Assembly (NCBI RefSeq): GCF_031082405.1
Contig: NZ_JAVHJU010000066.1
Coordinates: 49,325 to 113,324, forward strand
Direction: 5' to 3'
Length of the DNA: 64,000 bases
From: Amycolatopsis sp. A133
GTDB taxonomy: Bacteria; Actinomycetota; Actinomycetes; Mycobacteriales; Pseudonocardiaceae
Part shown: positions 38,506 to 45,768 of the stretch, piece by piece
Numbering within the stretch: position 1 is the stretch's first letter
How the letters are laid out: every line of letters begins with the position of its first letter
Program-made: the position numbers and the translations under genes
Notes under the pieces: generated by a model
The model's database searches: none
Seen by the model: only the letters and a program-made list of their open reading frames with translations
Told to the model about the DNA's origin: nothing

Positions 38506-38573
38506 ACCCGAGCTTTCACGTGAAAGCTCGGGTTTGCAGCACAAAGCGGAGCTTTCACGTGAAAGCTCCGCTT
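38505..38573. repeat. Two 30-bp perfect palindromes between convergent genes
   Basis: 38505-38534 (arm AACCCGAGCTTTCAC) and 38544-38573 (arm AAGCGGAGCTTTCAC) are both perfect palindromes that share the inner GAGCTTTCACGTGAAAGCTC. Their centres are 39 bp apart. The first begins at the last base of the aminopropyltransferase stop codon. They can fold as terminators for both convergent genes or bind a dimeric protein. Confidence 0.85.
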
Positions 38574-38589
38574 CGGCGGTGAGGATGGG

Positions 38590-39771
38590 TCAGTCGGTGA
38601 CGCCGTCGGCTTCTGCGGCCTTGGCGACCGCGGCCGCGACTTCGGGGGCCACGCGCGGGTCGAGCGGGGACGGGACGATGCGGTCCGGGCCCAGGTCGTC
38701 CATCGCCACCGAGACGATCGCCTCGGCCGCCGCCAGCTTCATGTTCTCTGTGATCGCCCGCGCGCCGGAGTCCAGCGCACCGCGGAAGACGCCGGGGAAC
38801 GCCAGCACGTTGTTGATCTGGTTCGGGAAGTCGCTGCGGCCGGTGGCCACGATCGACGCGTAACGCGACGCCACAGCCGGGTGAACTTCCGGGTCCGGGT
38901 TGGACAGTGCGAACACGATGCCGCCGCCCGCCATCCGGGCCAGCAGCGACTCGTCGATCGTCGCGCCCGACAGGCCGAGGAACACGTCCGCGCCTTCCAG
39001 CGCCTCCGCCAGGCCGCCCCGCAGGCCCGCCTTGTTCGTCGACGCGGCCAGCCGCTCCTTGACCGGGTTCAAGCCGCCGCGGCCGGAGTGGATGATGCCG
39101 CGCGAGTCGAGCACGGTGACGTCGCCGATGCCGGCTTCCTGGAGGATCTTCGCGCAGGCCACGCCCGCCGCGCCGGCCCCGGAGACGACCACGCGCTGGT
39201 CGGCGATCGCCCGGTCGAGCACCAGGTTGGCCCCGCGCAGCGCGGCCAGCGTGACGATCGCCGTGCCGTGCTGGTCGTCGTGCATGACCGGGCAGTCCAG
39301 CGCTTCCTTGAGCTTGTCCTCCAGCTCGAAGCACCGCGGCGCGGAGACGTCCTCCAGGTTGACGGCCCCGAACGACGGCCGCAGCCGCACCAGCGTCTCG
39401 ACGATCTCGTCCACGTCGGTCGTGTCGAGCACCAGCGGGATCGAGTCGAGCCCACCGAAGGTTTTGAAGAGCACCGACTTGCCCTCCATGACCGGCAGCG
39501 ACGCGCTGGCGCCGATGTCGCCGAGGCCGAGCACCGCCGTCCCGTCGCTGACCACGACGACCAGCCGGTCCGCCCACGTGTAGCGCTTGGCCTTGGCCGC
39601 GTCCTCGGCGATCGCGCGGCTCACCTTCGCCACACCCGGGGTGTACGCGATCGAAAGGTCACGCGGGCTGGAAATCGGGCGGGTGGCCGCCACCGAGAGC
39701 TTGCCGCCCTCGTGCCCGGTGAAGATCTCTTCGTCGGTGACCGGCGCGACGGCGCCGGTGGGGTCGCTCAT
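38590..39771 (-). CDS. NAD(P)-dependent malic enzyme
   Basis: A 393-residue short-form malic enzyme that decarboxylates malate to pyruvate. Segments are LSIAYTPGVAKVSRAIAED, the catalytic metal region CPVMHDDQHGTAIVTLAAL, the nucleotide loop VVSGAGAAGVACAKIL, and LSNPDPEVHP. ATG 39771 follows AGGAAA; an upstream in-frame ATG at 39798 has poor spacing and lies within a hairpin. It lacks the C-terminal phosphotransacetylase domain of long forms. NAD or NADP preference cannot be read safely. Confidence 0.93.
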   Translation of the reverse strand: MSDPTGAVAPVTDEEIFTGHEGGKLSVAATRPISSPRDLSIAYTPGVAKVSRAIAEDAAKAKRYTWADRLVVVVSDGTAVLGLGDIGASASLPVMEGKSVLFKTFGGLDSIPLVLDTTDVDEIVETLVRLRPSFGAVNLEDVSAPRCFELEDKLKEALDCPVMHDDQHGTAIVTLAALRGANLVLDRAIADQRVVVSGAGAAGVACAKILQEAGIGDVTVLDSRGIIHSGRGGLNPVKERLAASTNKAGLRGGLAEALEGADVFLGLSGATIDESLLARMAGGGIVFALSNPDPEVHPAVASRYASIVATGRSDFPNQINNVLAFPGVFRGALDSGARAITENMKLAAAEAIVSVAMDDLGPDRIVPSPLDPRVAPEVAAAVAKAAEADGVTD

Positions 39772-40130
39772 GGGGTTTCCTGTCGTCGTTTCCGTCATTC
39801 CCCCAGTGGGAATGACGGAACTCGCGGTTCGAACGTGTGTCACTGGAATTTCTCCTGGGCCTGCGGGCTGGGACCACGGACTGCAGGGGGAATCCGTGGT
39901 GGTTCCCGGCACGGCAGCCCAGCGCGGTAGCGCCGGCCTGTCGGCGAGGCGTCACGTCGGCCATCGGTGCCGTGGGTCTGGCGATGGCCGCGGACGCGGC
40001 GGTTCGGTCATTGTGACAGGTCCCCGGCGGCCGCGGACCCCTCGGTGCGGTTGATGTCACACCAATGCCGATTTTCCGGCAATTCCCAAGACGTCCGTCC
40101 GGTTTTGTTGGCGCCCGATAAGGTGACGCC
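39772..40130. other. Structured intergenic region between malic enzyme and the epimerase gene
   Basis: 359 bp between divergent genes. It contains a perfect 11-bp stem at 39792-39818 and an 8-bp stem, ACCACGGA (39873-39880) with TCCGTGGT (39893-39900). Both would be in the long malic enzyme leader. No gene is supported. Confidence 0.55.
39792..39818. promoter_or_regulatory. Perfect hairpin in the malic enzyme leader
   Basis: CCGTCATTCCC pairs with GGGAATGACGG over 11 bp with a 5-nt loop. It ends 21 nt before the malic enzyme ATG on the coding strand. It could be an operator or an RNA element; no known riboswitch matches. Confidence 0.6.
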
Positions 40131-40736
40131 ATGCAATTCCGCCGGCTGAGCGTCCCGGACGCCTACGAGTTCTCCCCCCGGGCGTTCCCCGACGACCGGG
40201 GCCTGTTCGTCGCCCCGTTCCAGGAGGACGTCTTCCGCGAAGCGGCCGGCCACCCGCTGCGGCTCGGCCAGTCGAACCACAGCGTGTCCCGCCGCGGCAC
40301 GATCCGCGGCATCCACTTCGCCGACACGCCGCCCGGCCAGGCCAAGTACATCTACTGCCCGCGCGGTTCGCTGCTCGACGTCGTCATCGACGTCCGCGCC
40401 GGGTCGCCGACCTTCGGCCAGTGGGACGCGGTCAAGCTCGACTCGCGGGAGTTCCGCGCGATGTACCTCGCCGAAGGCCTCGGCCACGGCTTCGTCGCCC
40501 TCGAAGACGACACCGTGATGACGTACTTCTGCTCGGAGCCGTACAACCCGTCGGGCGAGCACGGCATCACCCCGCTGGACCCCGCGCTGGGCCTGCCCTG
40601 GCCCGCGGAGATCGAGCCGGTCCTCTCCGAGAAGGACCGCGAAGCGCCGACCCTGGCCGAGGCCCTCGAGCAGGGCCTTCTCCCGGTGTACGCCGACTGC
40701 GTCGCCTATTACGACAAGCTGCGCTCGGCCGGCTGA
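40131..40736 (+). CDS. dTDP-4-dehydrorhamnose 3,5-epimerase family protein
   Basis: A 201-residue cupin epimerase of the RmlC/RfbC type. The opening DAYEFSPRAFPDDRGLFVAPF, the catalytic-His block RRGTIRGIHF, VVIDVRAGSPTFGQW and LAEGLGHGFVAL are diagnostic. No other dTDP-sugar gene (rmlA, rmlB, rmlD) is nearby, so it may serve a deoxysugar pathway encoded elsewhere. ATG 40131 follows AAGGTGA. Confidence 0.92.
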   Translation: MQFRRLSVPDAYEFSPRAFPDDRGLFVAPFQEDVFREAAGHPLRLGQSNHSVSRRGTIRGIHFADTPPGQAKYIYCPRGSLLDVVIDVRAGSPTFGQWDAVKLDSREFRAMYLAEGLGHGFVALEDDTVMTYFCSEPYNPSGEHGITPLDPALGLPWPAEIEPVLSEKDREAPTLAEALEQGLLPVYADCVAYYDKLRSAG

Positions 40737-40817
40737 CCCCCGTCACGACGAATTCCGGGGTTCCCCTTGGGGCGATCCCGGATGTCCCGGCCGCGTGATC
40801 CGAGCAGGCTCACCGCC

Positions 40818-41486
40818 ATGAAACTTCTTGCACTGGGGGCGGCCGCGGTCGCCGCGGCCGCACTGGCGCTGACGCCCGGGACCGCGTCCGCCGACGAACT
40901 GCCGACGTTCGACTTCTCCGCTTGCCCGGCACCGCCCGCGAACGCCGACCCGGGCACCTGGCGCTGCGAAGCCTTTGTCTCACAAGGAAAGCTGACGATC
41001 GGAGACCAGGAGATCCCGCTCGGGGAGATGCGGCTGACGTTCAGCGAAGGCCGGGTGAACGGGCAGTACGCGCAGGTCTTCGGCGCGCTGCGGCACGAGC
41101 CGGTGCGGGTGCCCGGCCTGGCCGGCACGACGCTCCAGCTGCGTTACGGGGGCTATTCGGACTTCCAGAGCAACGACGCTCGCCGCGGCGAGCTCGACGT
41201 CTACGCCGTGCTGCGGCATCCGTTGCTGCGCCGGGAATGCAGCATCGGCACGGCGTCCGCGCCGCTGCACACCGTCGTCCACGACGACCCGGCGTGGCCG
41301 CCGACGGTGCTCTCCAAGAACCCGCCGACCTTCCACTTCGGCGTCGTCGACCCGGACCTCGCGCTGCCCGCGACGCAGGGTTGCGGCCCGCTCGGCAAGC
41401 TCGTCGACCGGAAGCTGGGGCTGCCGTCGCCGACTGGGCAGAACACGTTCCACCAGACGACGTACGTGCAGTACAAGCAGCTCTAA
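40818..41486 (+). CDS. Secreted protein of unknown function
   Basis: A 222-residue exported protein. A signal peptide (MKLLALGAAAVAAAALALTP) is cut near ASADEL. The mature part has four Cys (in FSACP, TWRCEAF, RRECSIG and QGCGPL), probably as two disulfides. I recognise no family. Its TAA stop overlaps the TAG stop of the convergent DUF4442 gene. Confidence 0.78.
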   Translation: MKLLALGAAAVAAAALALTPGTASADELPTFDFSACPAPPANADPGTWRCEAFVSQGKLTIGDQEIPLGEMRLTFSEGRVNGQYAQVFGALRHEPVRVPGLAGTTLQLRYGGYSDFQSNDARRGELDVYAVLRHPLLRRECSIGTASAPLHTVVHDDPAWPPTVLSKNPPTFHFGVVDPDLALPATQGCGPLGKLVDRKLGLPSPTGQNTFHQTTYVQYKQL

Positions 41487-41956
41487 CGCTTCTTCGGCGT
41501 TACCCAGATGGTGATGGTCCCGGTGACCACGGGCCGGCCGTTCGCGTCCGAAATGGTCACCGGGACGTCGAGGTCGAAGCCGTCGGCGCCGAACTCCGGC
41601 AGCTCGGGCAGCGCCGCCACCGCGCGCAGGCCCGTCTCGGCCTTCGCGACGTACCGGACGTTCATGCCCTTCGGCAGCCAGCGGTGCGTCGTCGGGACGG
41701 TCGCCTCGGCGAGCATGCCCATCGCGATCTCGGCGAGGTTGCAGGCCGCGATCGCATGGAACGTGCGGATGTGGTTGTAAACACCCCACCACTTCGGCGC
41801 GGTCACTTCGCAGTGGCCCGGACGCAGCTCGCGCACCGAGGGCAGCACCGTGCGGAAGTAGGGCACCCGGAGGCACATCGCGGCGCTGAACAGCTGTTTC
41901 CCCCCGGGTTTGCCGGCCAGCTTGTGCCACATCGCGAACGTCGGCGTCTGGGACAT
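41483..41956 (-). CDS. DUF4442 hotdog-fold protein (thioesterase-like)
   Basis: A 157-residue single hotdog domain of the DUF4442 group, related to acyl-CoA thioesterases. The helix WWGVYNHIRTFHAIAACNLAEIA and strands RWLPKGMNVRYVAKAET are typical. ATG 41956 has GGAGAT upstream. A palindrome (41974-41991) just upstream suggests control by a TetR-like protein. The substrate, perhaps an acyl-CoA, is inferred from the fold. Confidence 0.82.
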   Translation of the reverse strand: MSQTPTFAMWHKLAGKPGGKQLFSAAMCLRVPYFRTVLPSVRELRPGHCEVTAPKWWGVYNHIRTFHAIAACNLAEIAMGMLAEATVPTTHRWLPKGMNVRYVAKAETGLRAVAALPELPEFGADGFDLDVPVTISDANGRPVVTGTITIWVTPKKR

Positions 41957-41973
41957 GGAGATCTCCTCGAGCT

Positions 41974-41991
41974 AAGCTACCGTTCAGTAGC
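41974..41991. promoter_or_regulatory. Candidate operator before the DUF4442 gene
   Basis: AGCTAC-CGTTCA-GTAGCT has 6-bp arms, flanked by direct GCTAAGC repeats. It lies 18 nt upstream of the ATG, within the promoter shared with the divergent phosphatase gene. The shape fits TetR-family sites. The regulator is unknown. Confidence 0.55.
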
Positions 41992-42018
41992 TAAGCAGAC
42001 GGCCAGCCACCGCGCAAA

Positions 42019-42039
42019 CCGCCCGATATATTCGGGCGG
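42019..42039 (+). promoter_or_regulatory. Hairpin abutting the phosphatase start codon
   Basis: CCGCCCGA-TATAT-TCGGGCGG, a perfect 8-bp stem ending one base before the GTG at 42040. It occupies the place of a ribosome site, so it could be an operator over a leaderless start or could hide the start codon in RNA. Confidence 0.55.
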
Positions 42040-42627
42040 GTGACCAACCGTCTCTTCCTCCTCCGGCACGGACAGACCGAATGGTCGCTGAACGGGCGGC
42101 ACACCGGTCGCACGGACATCCCGCTGACACCGGCGGGCGAGGGCCAGGCGCGCGCCGCGGGCGGCACCCTCCGCAGCCTGGTGGGCGGCCCGTCGCTGGT
42201 GCTCTCGAGCCCGCGCGCCCGTGCGCTGCGCACGGCCGCGCTGGCCGGGCTGCGCGTGGACGAAGTCACCGAAGACCTCGTCGAGTGGGACTACGGCGAC
42301 TACGAAGGCATCACCACGCCGCAGATCCGCGAAACCGTGCCGGGCTGGACGGTGTGGAGCCACCCGATCCCCGGCGGCGAAAGCGCTTCGGACGTATCCG
42401 CCCGCGCGGACCGCGTGCTGGAGCGCGCCCGGCGTGCCTGCGAAGCCGGCGACGTCATCCTCGTGGGACACGGGCACTTCAGCCGCGTGCTGGTGGCCCG
42501 CTGGCTCGACCTCCCCGCCACCGCCGGCGTCCACTTCGGATTGGACGCGGCCGGCATCGCGGTGCTCGGCGACGAGCGCGGTAAACCCCAGATCGAACAC
42601 CTCAACCTGCTGCCCGCGGAGGACTGA
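42040..42627 (+). CDS. Histidine phosphatase (phosphoglycerate mutase-like)
   Basis: A 195-residue phosphatase. The RHG motif LLRHGQTEW holds the phosphorylated His; the second His is in VGHGHFSRV, with Arg in SSPRARAL. It is an acid phosphatase-like member rather than glycolytic mutase, judged by size. No ribosome site precedes GTG 42040; a hairpin is there instead. The next gene begins 1 nt after its stop. Confidence 0.9.
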   Translation: MTNRLFLLRHGQTEWSLNGRHTGRTDIPLTPAGEGQARAAGGTLRSLVGGPSLVLSSPRARALRTAALAGLRVDEVTEDLVEWDYGDYEGITTPQIRETVPGWTVWSHPIPGGESASDVSARADRVLERARRACEAGDVILVGHGHFSRVLVARWLDLPATAGVHFGLDAAGIAVLGDERGKPQIEHLNLLPAED

Positions 42628-42628
42628 C

Positions 42629-43111
42629 GTGCCCGACGACCGCATCCGCCGGATCCGCCCCGACGACGTCGAGGCCGCCGTCCGCCTGGCGTACGACCTC
42701 GCGGAGTACGAGCGCGCGCCCGACGAGTGCCACCTGACGCCCGAGCAGCTGCACACCGCGCTGTTCGGCGCAGAGCCGAAGCTGTTCGGGCACGTGGCCG
42801 AAGTGGACGGCGAAGTGGTCGGCTTCGCGGTCTGGTTCCTCAACTTCTCGACCTGGCGCGGCGTGCACGGGATCTACCTGGAGGACCTGTACGTCCGCTC
42901 GTCCCACCGCGGTTCCGGCCTGGGCAAGGCCCTGCTGGCGGCCCTGGCGGCCGAGTGCGTCGCGAACGGCTACGCGCGGCTCGAGTGGTCGGTGCTGGAC
43001 TGGAACCCGGCAACGGAGTTCTACAAGGCCCTCGGCGCGGTCCCGATGGACGAGTGGACGGTCAACCGCCTCACCGACGCTCCCCTGCAGGCGTTGGCCG
43101 CCCAGGCGTAA
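42629..43111 (+). CDS. GNAT N-acetyltransferase (diamine acetyltransferase-like)
   Basis: A 160-residue GNAT protein. The order IRRIRPDDVEAAVRLAYDLA, HGIYLEDLYVRSSHRGSGLGKALL (acetyl-CoA loop) and LEWSVLDWNPATEFYKALGA matches the SSAT2/diamine group. GTG 42629 has GGAGGACTGAC upstream, inside the phosphatase gene. Its TAA stop lies inside the first unit of a 21-bp repeat array. Confidence 0.88.
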   Translation: MPDDRIRRIRPDDVEAAVRLAYDLAEYERAPDECHLTPEQLHTALFGAEPKLFGHVAEVDGEVVGFAVWFLNFSTWRGVHGIYLEDLYVRSSHRGSGLGKALLAALAAECVANGYARLEWSVLDWNPATEFYKALGAVPMDEWTVNRLTDAPLQALAAQA

Positions 43112-43249
43112 CTCGCGTGATCCAGCCCGGATCTCGCGTGATCAAAGCCGGATCTCGCGTGATTGAAGCCGGATCTCGCGAGTTACGGCTTCAATCACGC
43201 GAGTTACGGCCTCAATCACGCCGGTTACGGGCCTGATCACGCCGGATCC
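43108..43249. repeat. 21-bp-period palindromic repeat array 2, inverted arrangement
   Basis: Three forward units (43108-43128, 43129-43149, 43150-43170), a 16-bp centre (43171-43186) and three inverse units (43187-43207, 43208-43228, 43229-43249), each exactly 21 bp. The core is CTCGCGTGAT or its inverse. The array fills the gap between two convergent genes: the first unit holds one stop codon and the array ends 4 nt before the other. Confidence 0.9.
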
Positions 43250-43253
43250 GGGT

Positions 43254-43724
43254 TCAGTCCTCTTCGTGGCCTTCGCGCTCGGCGCGGCGGCCGGCCATCC
43301 CGCCGCGCTCGGCGGCCTCCGTCTCGGTCTCGCCTTCGCGCAGGTCCAGCGCCCAGGCCCGGGACGGGCGCCGGAACAGCAGGACCAGGGCCGCGATGCC
43401 CAGCAGCGCGATCGGCACGCCCCACAGCGGCTCGCCGGACGGGCCCAGCAGGTACCAGCCGAGCCCGATCACGATCAGCGCGATCACCACACCCGGCGAG
43501 CGCGCCCACGTCTGGCCGATGACCAGCCCGGCCGATGCGGCCAGGAACGCCAGCGCCACCACGATGAACGTGCCCGACTCGACGAAGACGTTGTTGCCCG
43601 GCTGGGCCGGCGACCGCAGGCCGTTCACCAGCACGATCACCCCGAACACCAGCAGGGCGAGCGACGGCACCGCGGTGACGGCACCGGCCAGGCGGACCTC
43701 TCGGGGAGCGGGCGAGAGCTTCAC
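43254..43724 (-). CDS. Hypothetical four-helix membrane protein
   Basis: About 156 residues. Four hydrophobic helices (around VPSLALLVFGVIVLV, FIVVALAFLAASAGLVI, VVIALIVIGLGWYLL and WGVPIALLGIAALVLLF) are followed by a charged cytosolic tail rich in Glu and Arg. The GTG at 43724 starts just before the first helix; upstream sequence looks non-coding. No family recognised. Confidence 0.72.
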   Translation of the reverse strand: MKLSPAPREVRLAGAVTAVPSLALLVFGVIVLVNGLRSPAQPGNNVFVESGTFIVVALAFLAASAGLVIGQTWARSPGVVIALIVIGLGWYLLGPSGEPLWGVPIALLGIAALVLLFRRPSRAWALDLREGETETEAAERGGMAGRRAEREGHEED

Positions 43725-44036
43725 TGCGGCGGCCTTCCGGGGGTCCTTTGCGGGAGCACAGTGGACTCCACCAGGGCGAGTCACCGTGCGTGAGCTCTTT
43801 TGATCGTATGCCACCCGGTCGGCCGTTTTCGCGGGACCGCCCGGGCGTCGAAAATCGAAGTGTCGTCGATGAGCGGGCGGTCGGCCCGGGTGCACTTGTC
43901 ACGACGAGCGGACACTCGCGTGCGAAGGAGGACCGCCCGGCACAGGGTCTCGAAGGTGCTGTTCCCCGGGGTTGCGCCCGTCACCATGCGGCGCCGGAAG
44001 GTTCTCGGGCCGCCGGAAGTCACTTACTCTGCGGTA
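43725..44036. other. Intergenic region before the diacylglycerol kinase gene
   Basis: 312 bp between divergent genes. I see no gene. TACTCT at 44025-44030 is a likely -10 element 6 nt before the kinase ATG, which would give a leaderless mRNA. Confidence 0.5.
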
Positions 44037-45017
44037 ATGCGCGCAATCCTCGTGGTGAACCCCCAGGCCACCTCGACCACCGCGGGTGGCCGGGACGTGC
44101 TGGCGCACGCGCTCGCCAGCCAGGTCAAGCTCGACGTGGTCGAGACGGACTACCGCGGCCACGCCATGGCCGTCGCGCGCTCGGCCGCGCGGGACGGCAT
44201 CGACCTGGTCGTGGCGCACGGCGGCGACGGCACGGTGAACGAGGTCGTCAACGGCCTGCTGGCCGACGCCGTGACACCCGGGGCTCCGCCCCAGGCCGGG
44301 GGCTCCGCCGCGCGGACCCCCGGAAGAGGCGGCCCTACCCAAATCGGACACGTCCCCGCGCTGGGTGTGGTGCCCGGCGGTTCGGCCAACGTGTTCGCGC
44401 GCGCCCTGGGTATCTCCGCGGACTCCTTCGAGGCCACCCACCAGCTGCTCAACGCGCTCGAGAACGACCGCTCGCGCCGGGTCGGGCTCGGGCTGGCCGA
44501 CGGGCACTGGTTCACCTTCAACGCCGGCCTCGGCTGGGACGCCGACGTCGTCGGCCGGGTCGCCAAGCGCCGCGGCAAGCAGACGACGGCGGGTCTCTAC
44601 CTGCGGGCCGCCGTCCGCTCCTACTTCCGGCCGCCGCTGGGCCGGCCGGACCTCACGATCCGCATCCCGGGCGAGGAACCCGCCGAGGCGTTGACCGCTT
44701 TCGTGTCGAACACCGATCCGTGGAGCTACCTGGGCCGGCGCGCCGTTCACCTCAATCCGGGTTGCTCGTTCGAGACGGGATTGGGTTTGTTCGCGTTGAA
44801 CGGTCTGGGGTTGCCCACCGTGTTCAAGCATGTACGCCAAGCTTTGGTCACCAAGAGCAACCAGCGCGGCCGGCGTCTCGTGCGTCACGATGACCTGCCG
44901 ATGATCCGCATCGACGCAGCTGAACCGGTAAACTTCCAGGTGGACGGCGACCTCGTCGGCCAGCGGACCGAAGTGGAATTCTTCAGCGTCCCGAACGCAC
45001 TCACCGTAATCGCGTGA
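44037..45017 (+). CDS. Diacylglycerol/lipid kinase family protein with in-frame insertion
   Basis: A 326-residue DgkA/YegS-type kinase that phosphorylates diacylglycerol or a related lipid. It begins MRAILVVNPQATSTTAG; the nucleotide motif is VVAHGGDGTVNEVVNGLL, with GVVPGGSANVFARALG after it. Between these blocks lie about 27 extra residues rich in Gly, Pro and Ala, encoded by a GC-rich hairpin repeat (44271-44343). Relatives pass directly from the first block to the second. The insert probably loops out on the surface. The start is likely leaderless. Confidence 0.9.
   Translation: MRAILVVNPQATSTTAGGRDVLAHALASQVKLDVVETDYRGHAMAVARSAARDGIDLVVAHGGDGTVNEVVNGLLADAVTPGAPPQAGGSAARTPGRGGPTQIGHVPALGVVPGGSANVFARALGISADSFEATHQLLNALENDRSRRVGLGLADGHWFTFNAGLGWDADVVGRVAKRRGKQTTAGLYLRAAVRSYFRPPLGRPDLTIRIPGEEPAEALTAFVSNTDPWSYLGRRAVHLNPGCSFETGLGLFALNGLGLPTVFKHVRQALVTKSNQRGRRLVRHDDLPMIRIDAAEPVNFQVDGDLVGQRTEVEFFSVPNALTVIA
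44271..44343. repeat. Palindromic repeat inserted in frame in the kinase gene
   Basis: Contains GGGGC-TCC-GCCCC (44280-44292) and a second stem, CCGGGGG (44296-44302) with CCCCCGG (44317-44323). The reading frame stays open through it. It resembles the hairpin at 19937-19957. Confidence 0.7.
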
Positions 45018-45202
45018 CAACGATGCCGCTGATCGCCTGCGGCAAAGTGCCAGGTGCCGTTCGTCGACGGAGAAGCTCCACTCAGCGCATCAGCCTTCCC
45101 TTCGGGCGGCTGCTTCGGAGAGAAACCGCAGGTCAGAGGGGTCGCTCGGCCGGGTGACCTGACTCACCGATCTTCCGGAAACCCTTGTCGAATGCGGTGC
45201 TT

Positions 45203-45218
45203 CGTGAAAGCATTCACA
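45203..45218. promoter_or_regulatory. CRP/Cmr-type binding site upstream of whiB1
   Basis: CGTGA-AAGCAT-TCACA matches the CRP consensus TGTGA-N6-TCACA at all but the first base. It is 74 nt upstream of the whiB1 start. In M. tuberculosis, whiB1 is a known target of the cAMP receptor protein, so the arrangement seems conserved. Confidence 0.7.
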
Positions 45219-45291
45219 AGCACCCAAGAACACGACCGCCATTGACGACTGTGGCGCGGCCCTCCCGCGCCATATGAAGGAGCTCACGAAC

Positions 45292-45546
45292 ATGGACTGG
45301 CGCCACGACGCGGCCTGCCGAGACGAGGACCCCGAGCTGTTCTTCCCGGTGGGAACCAGCGGTCCTGCTCTGTCGCAGGTAGCTCAGGCGAAGGCCGTGT
45401 GCCACCGCTGCACCGTCGCTTCCGACTGCTTGGCCTGGGCTTTGGCCAGCGGACAGGACGCGGGCGTGTGGGGCGGAATGAGCGAGGACGAGCGACGCGC
45501 GCTCAAGCGCCGCCGTACGCACATCGGCACGCGTACCAACGCCTGA
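45292..45546 (+). CDS. whiB1: WhiB1 transcriptional regulator
   Basis: An 84-residue iron-sulfur protein. Cys9, Cys37, Cys40 and Cys46 bind a [4Fe-4S] cluster; GVWGGMSEDERRALKRR is the turn and basic DNA-binding tail. It closely matches mycobacterial WhiB1 (Streptomyces WblE). ATG 45292 follows AAGGAG; the ATG at 45274 overlaps that ribosome site and is not used. WhiB1 is nitric-oxide sensitive and essential in M. tuberculosis. A CRP-type site lies in its long upstream region. Its neighbours are those of Rv3219. Confidence 0.95.
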   Translation: MDWRHDAACRDEDPELFFPVGTSGPALSQVAQAKAVCHRCTVASDCLAWALASGQDAGVWGGMSEDERRALKRRRTHIGTRTNA

Positions 45547-45722
45547 AGTTCAACAGCTTAACCAACCGAATCGCTGAGGAAATCTCCCGGTAGGCACTGC
45601 TGTGCCACGCCGTCTGGGGTGATACCTCCTCGGTTCGAGCTTAACAAGTGAGGCGAAACCACCTGGCGACGGGTGCGGTGAAACCTCACCGGGACTCCAA
45701 GTCCTCCCACGAAACGCTGAAC

Positions 45723-45752
45723 GGCCCGGCACCACGCACCTGGTGCCGGGCC
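45723..45752. terminator. Terminator between whiB1 and pdtaS
   Basis: GGCCCGGCACCA pairs perfectly over 12 bp with 45741-45752 around a 6-nt loop. Confidence 0.8.
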
Positions 45753-45768
45753 TTCAACGTCTCGTCCC

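Noticed and set aside
39818..39836. tRNA gene suggested by GGTTCGAAC
   Set aside because: No acceptor stem, anticodon arm or 3' end can be built around this T-loop-like sequence.
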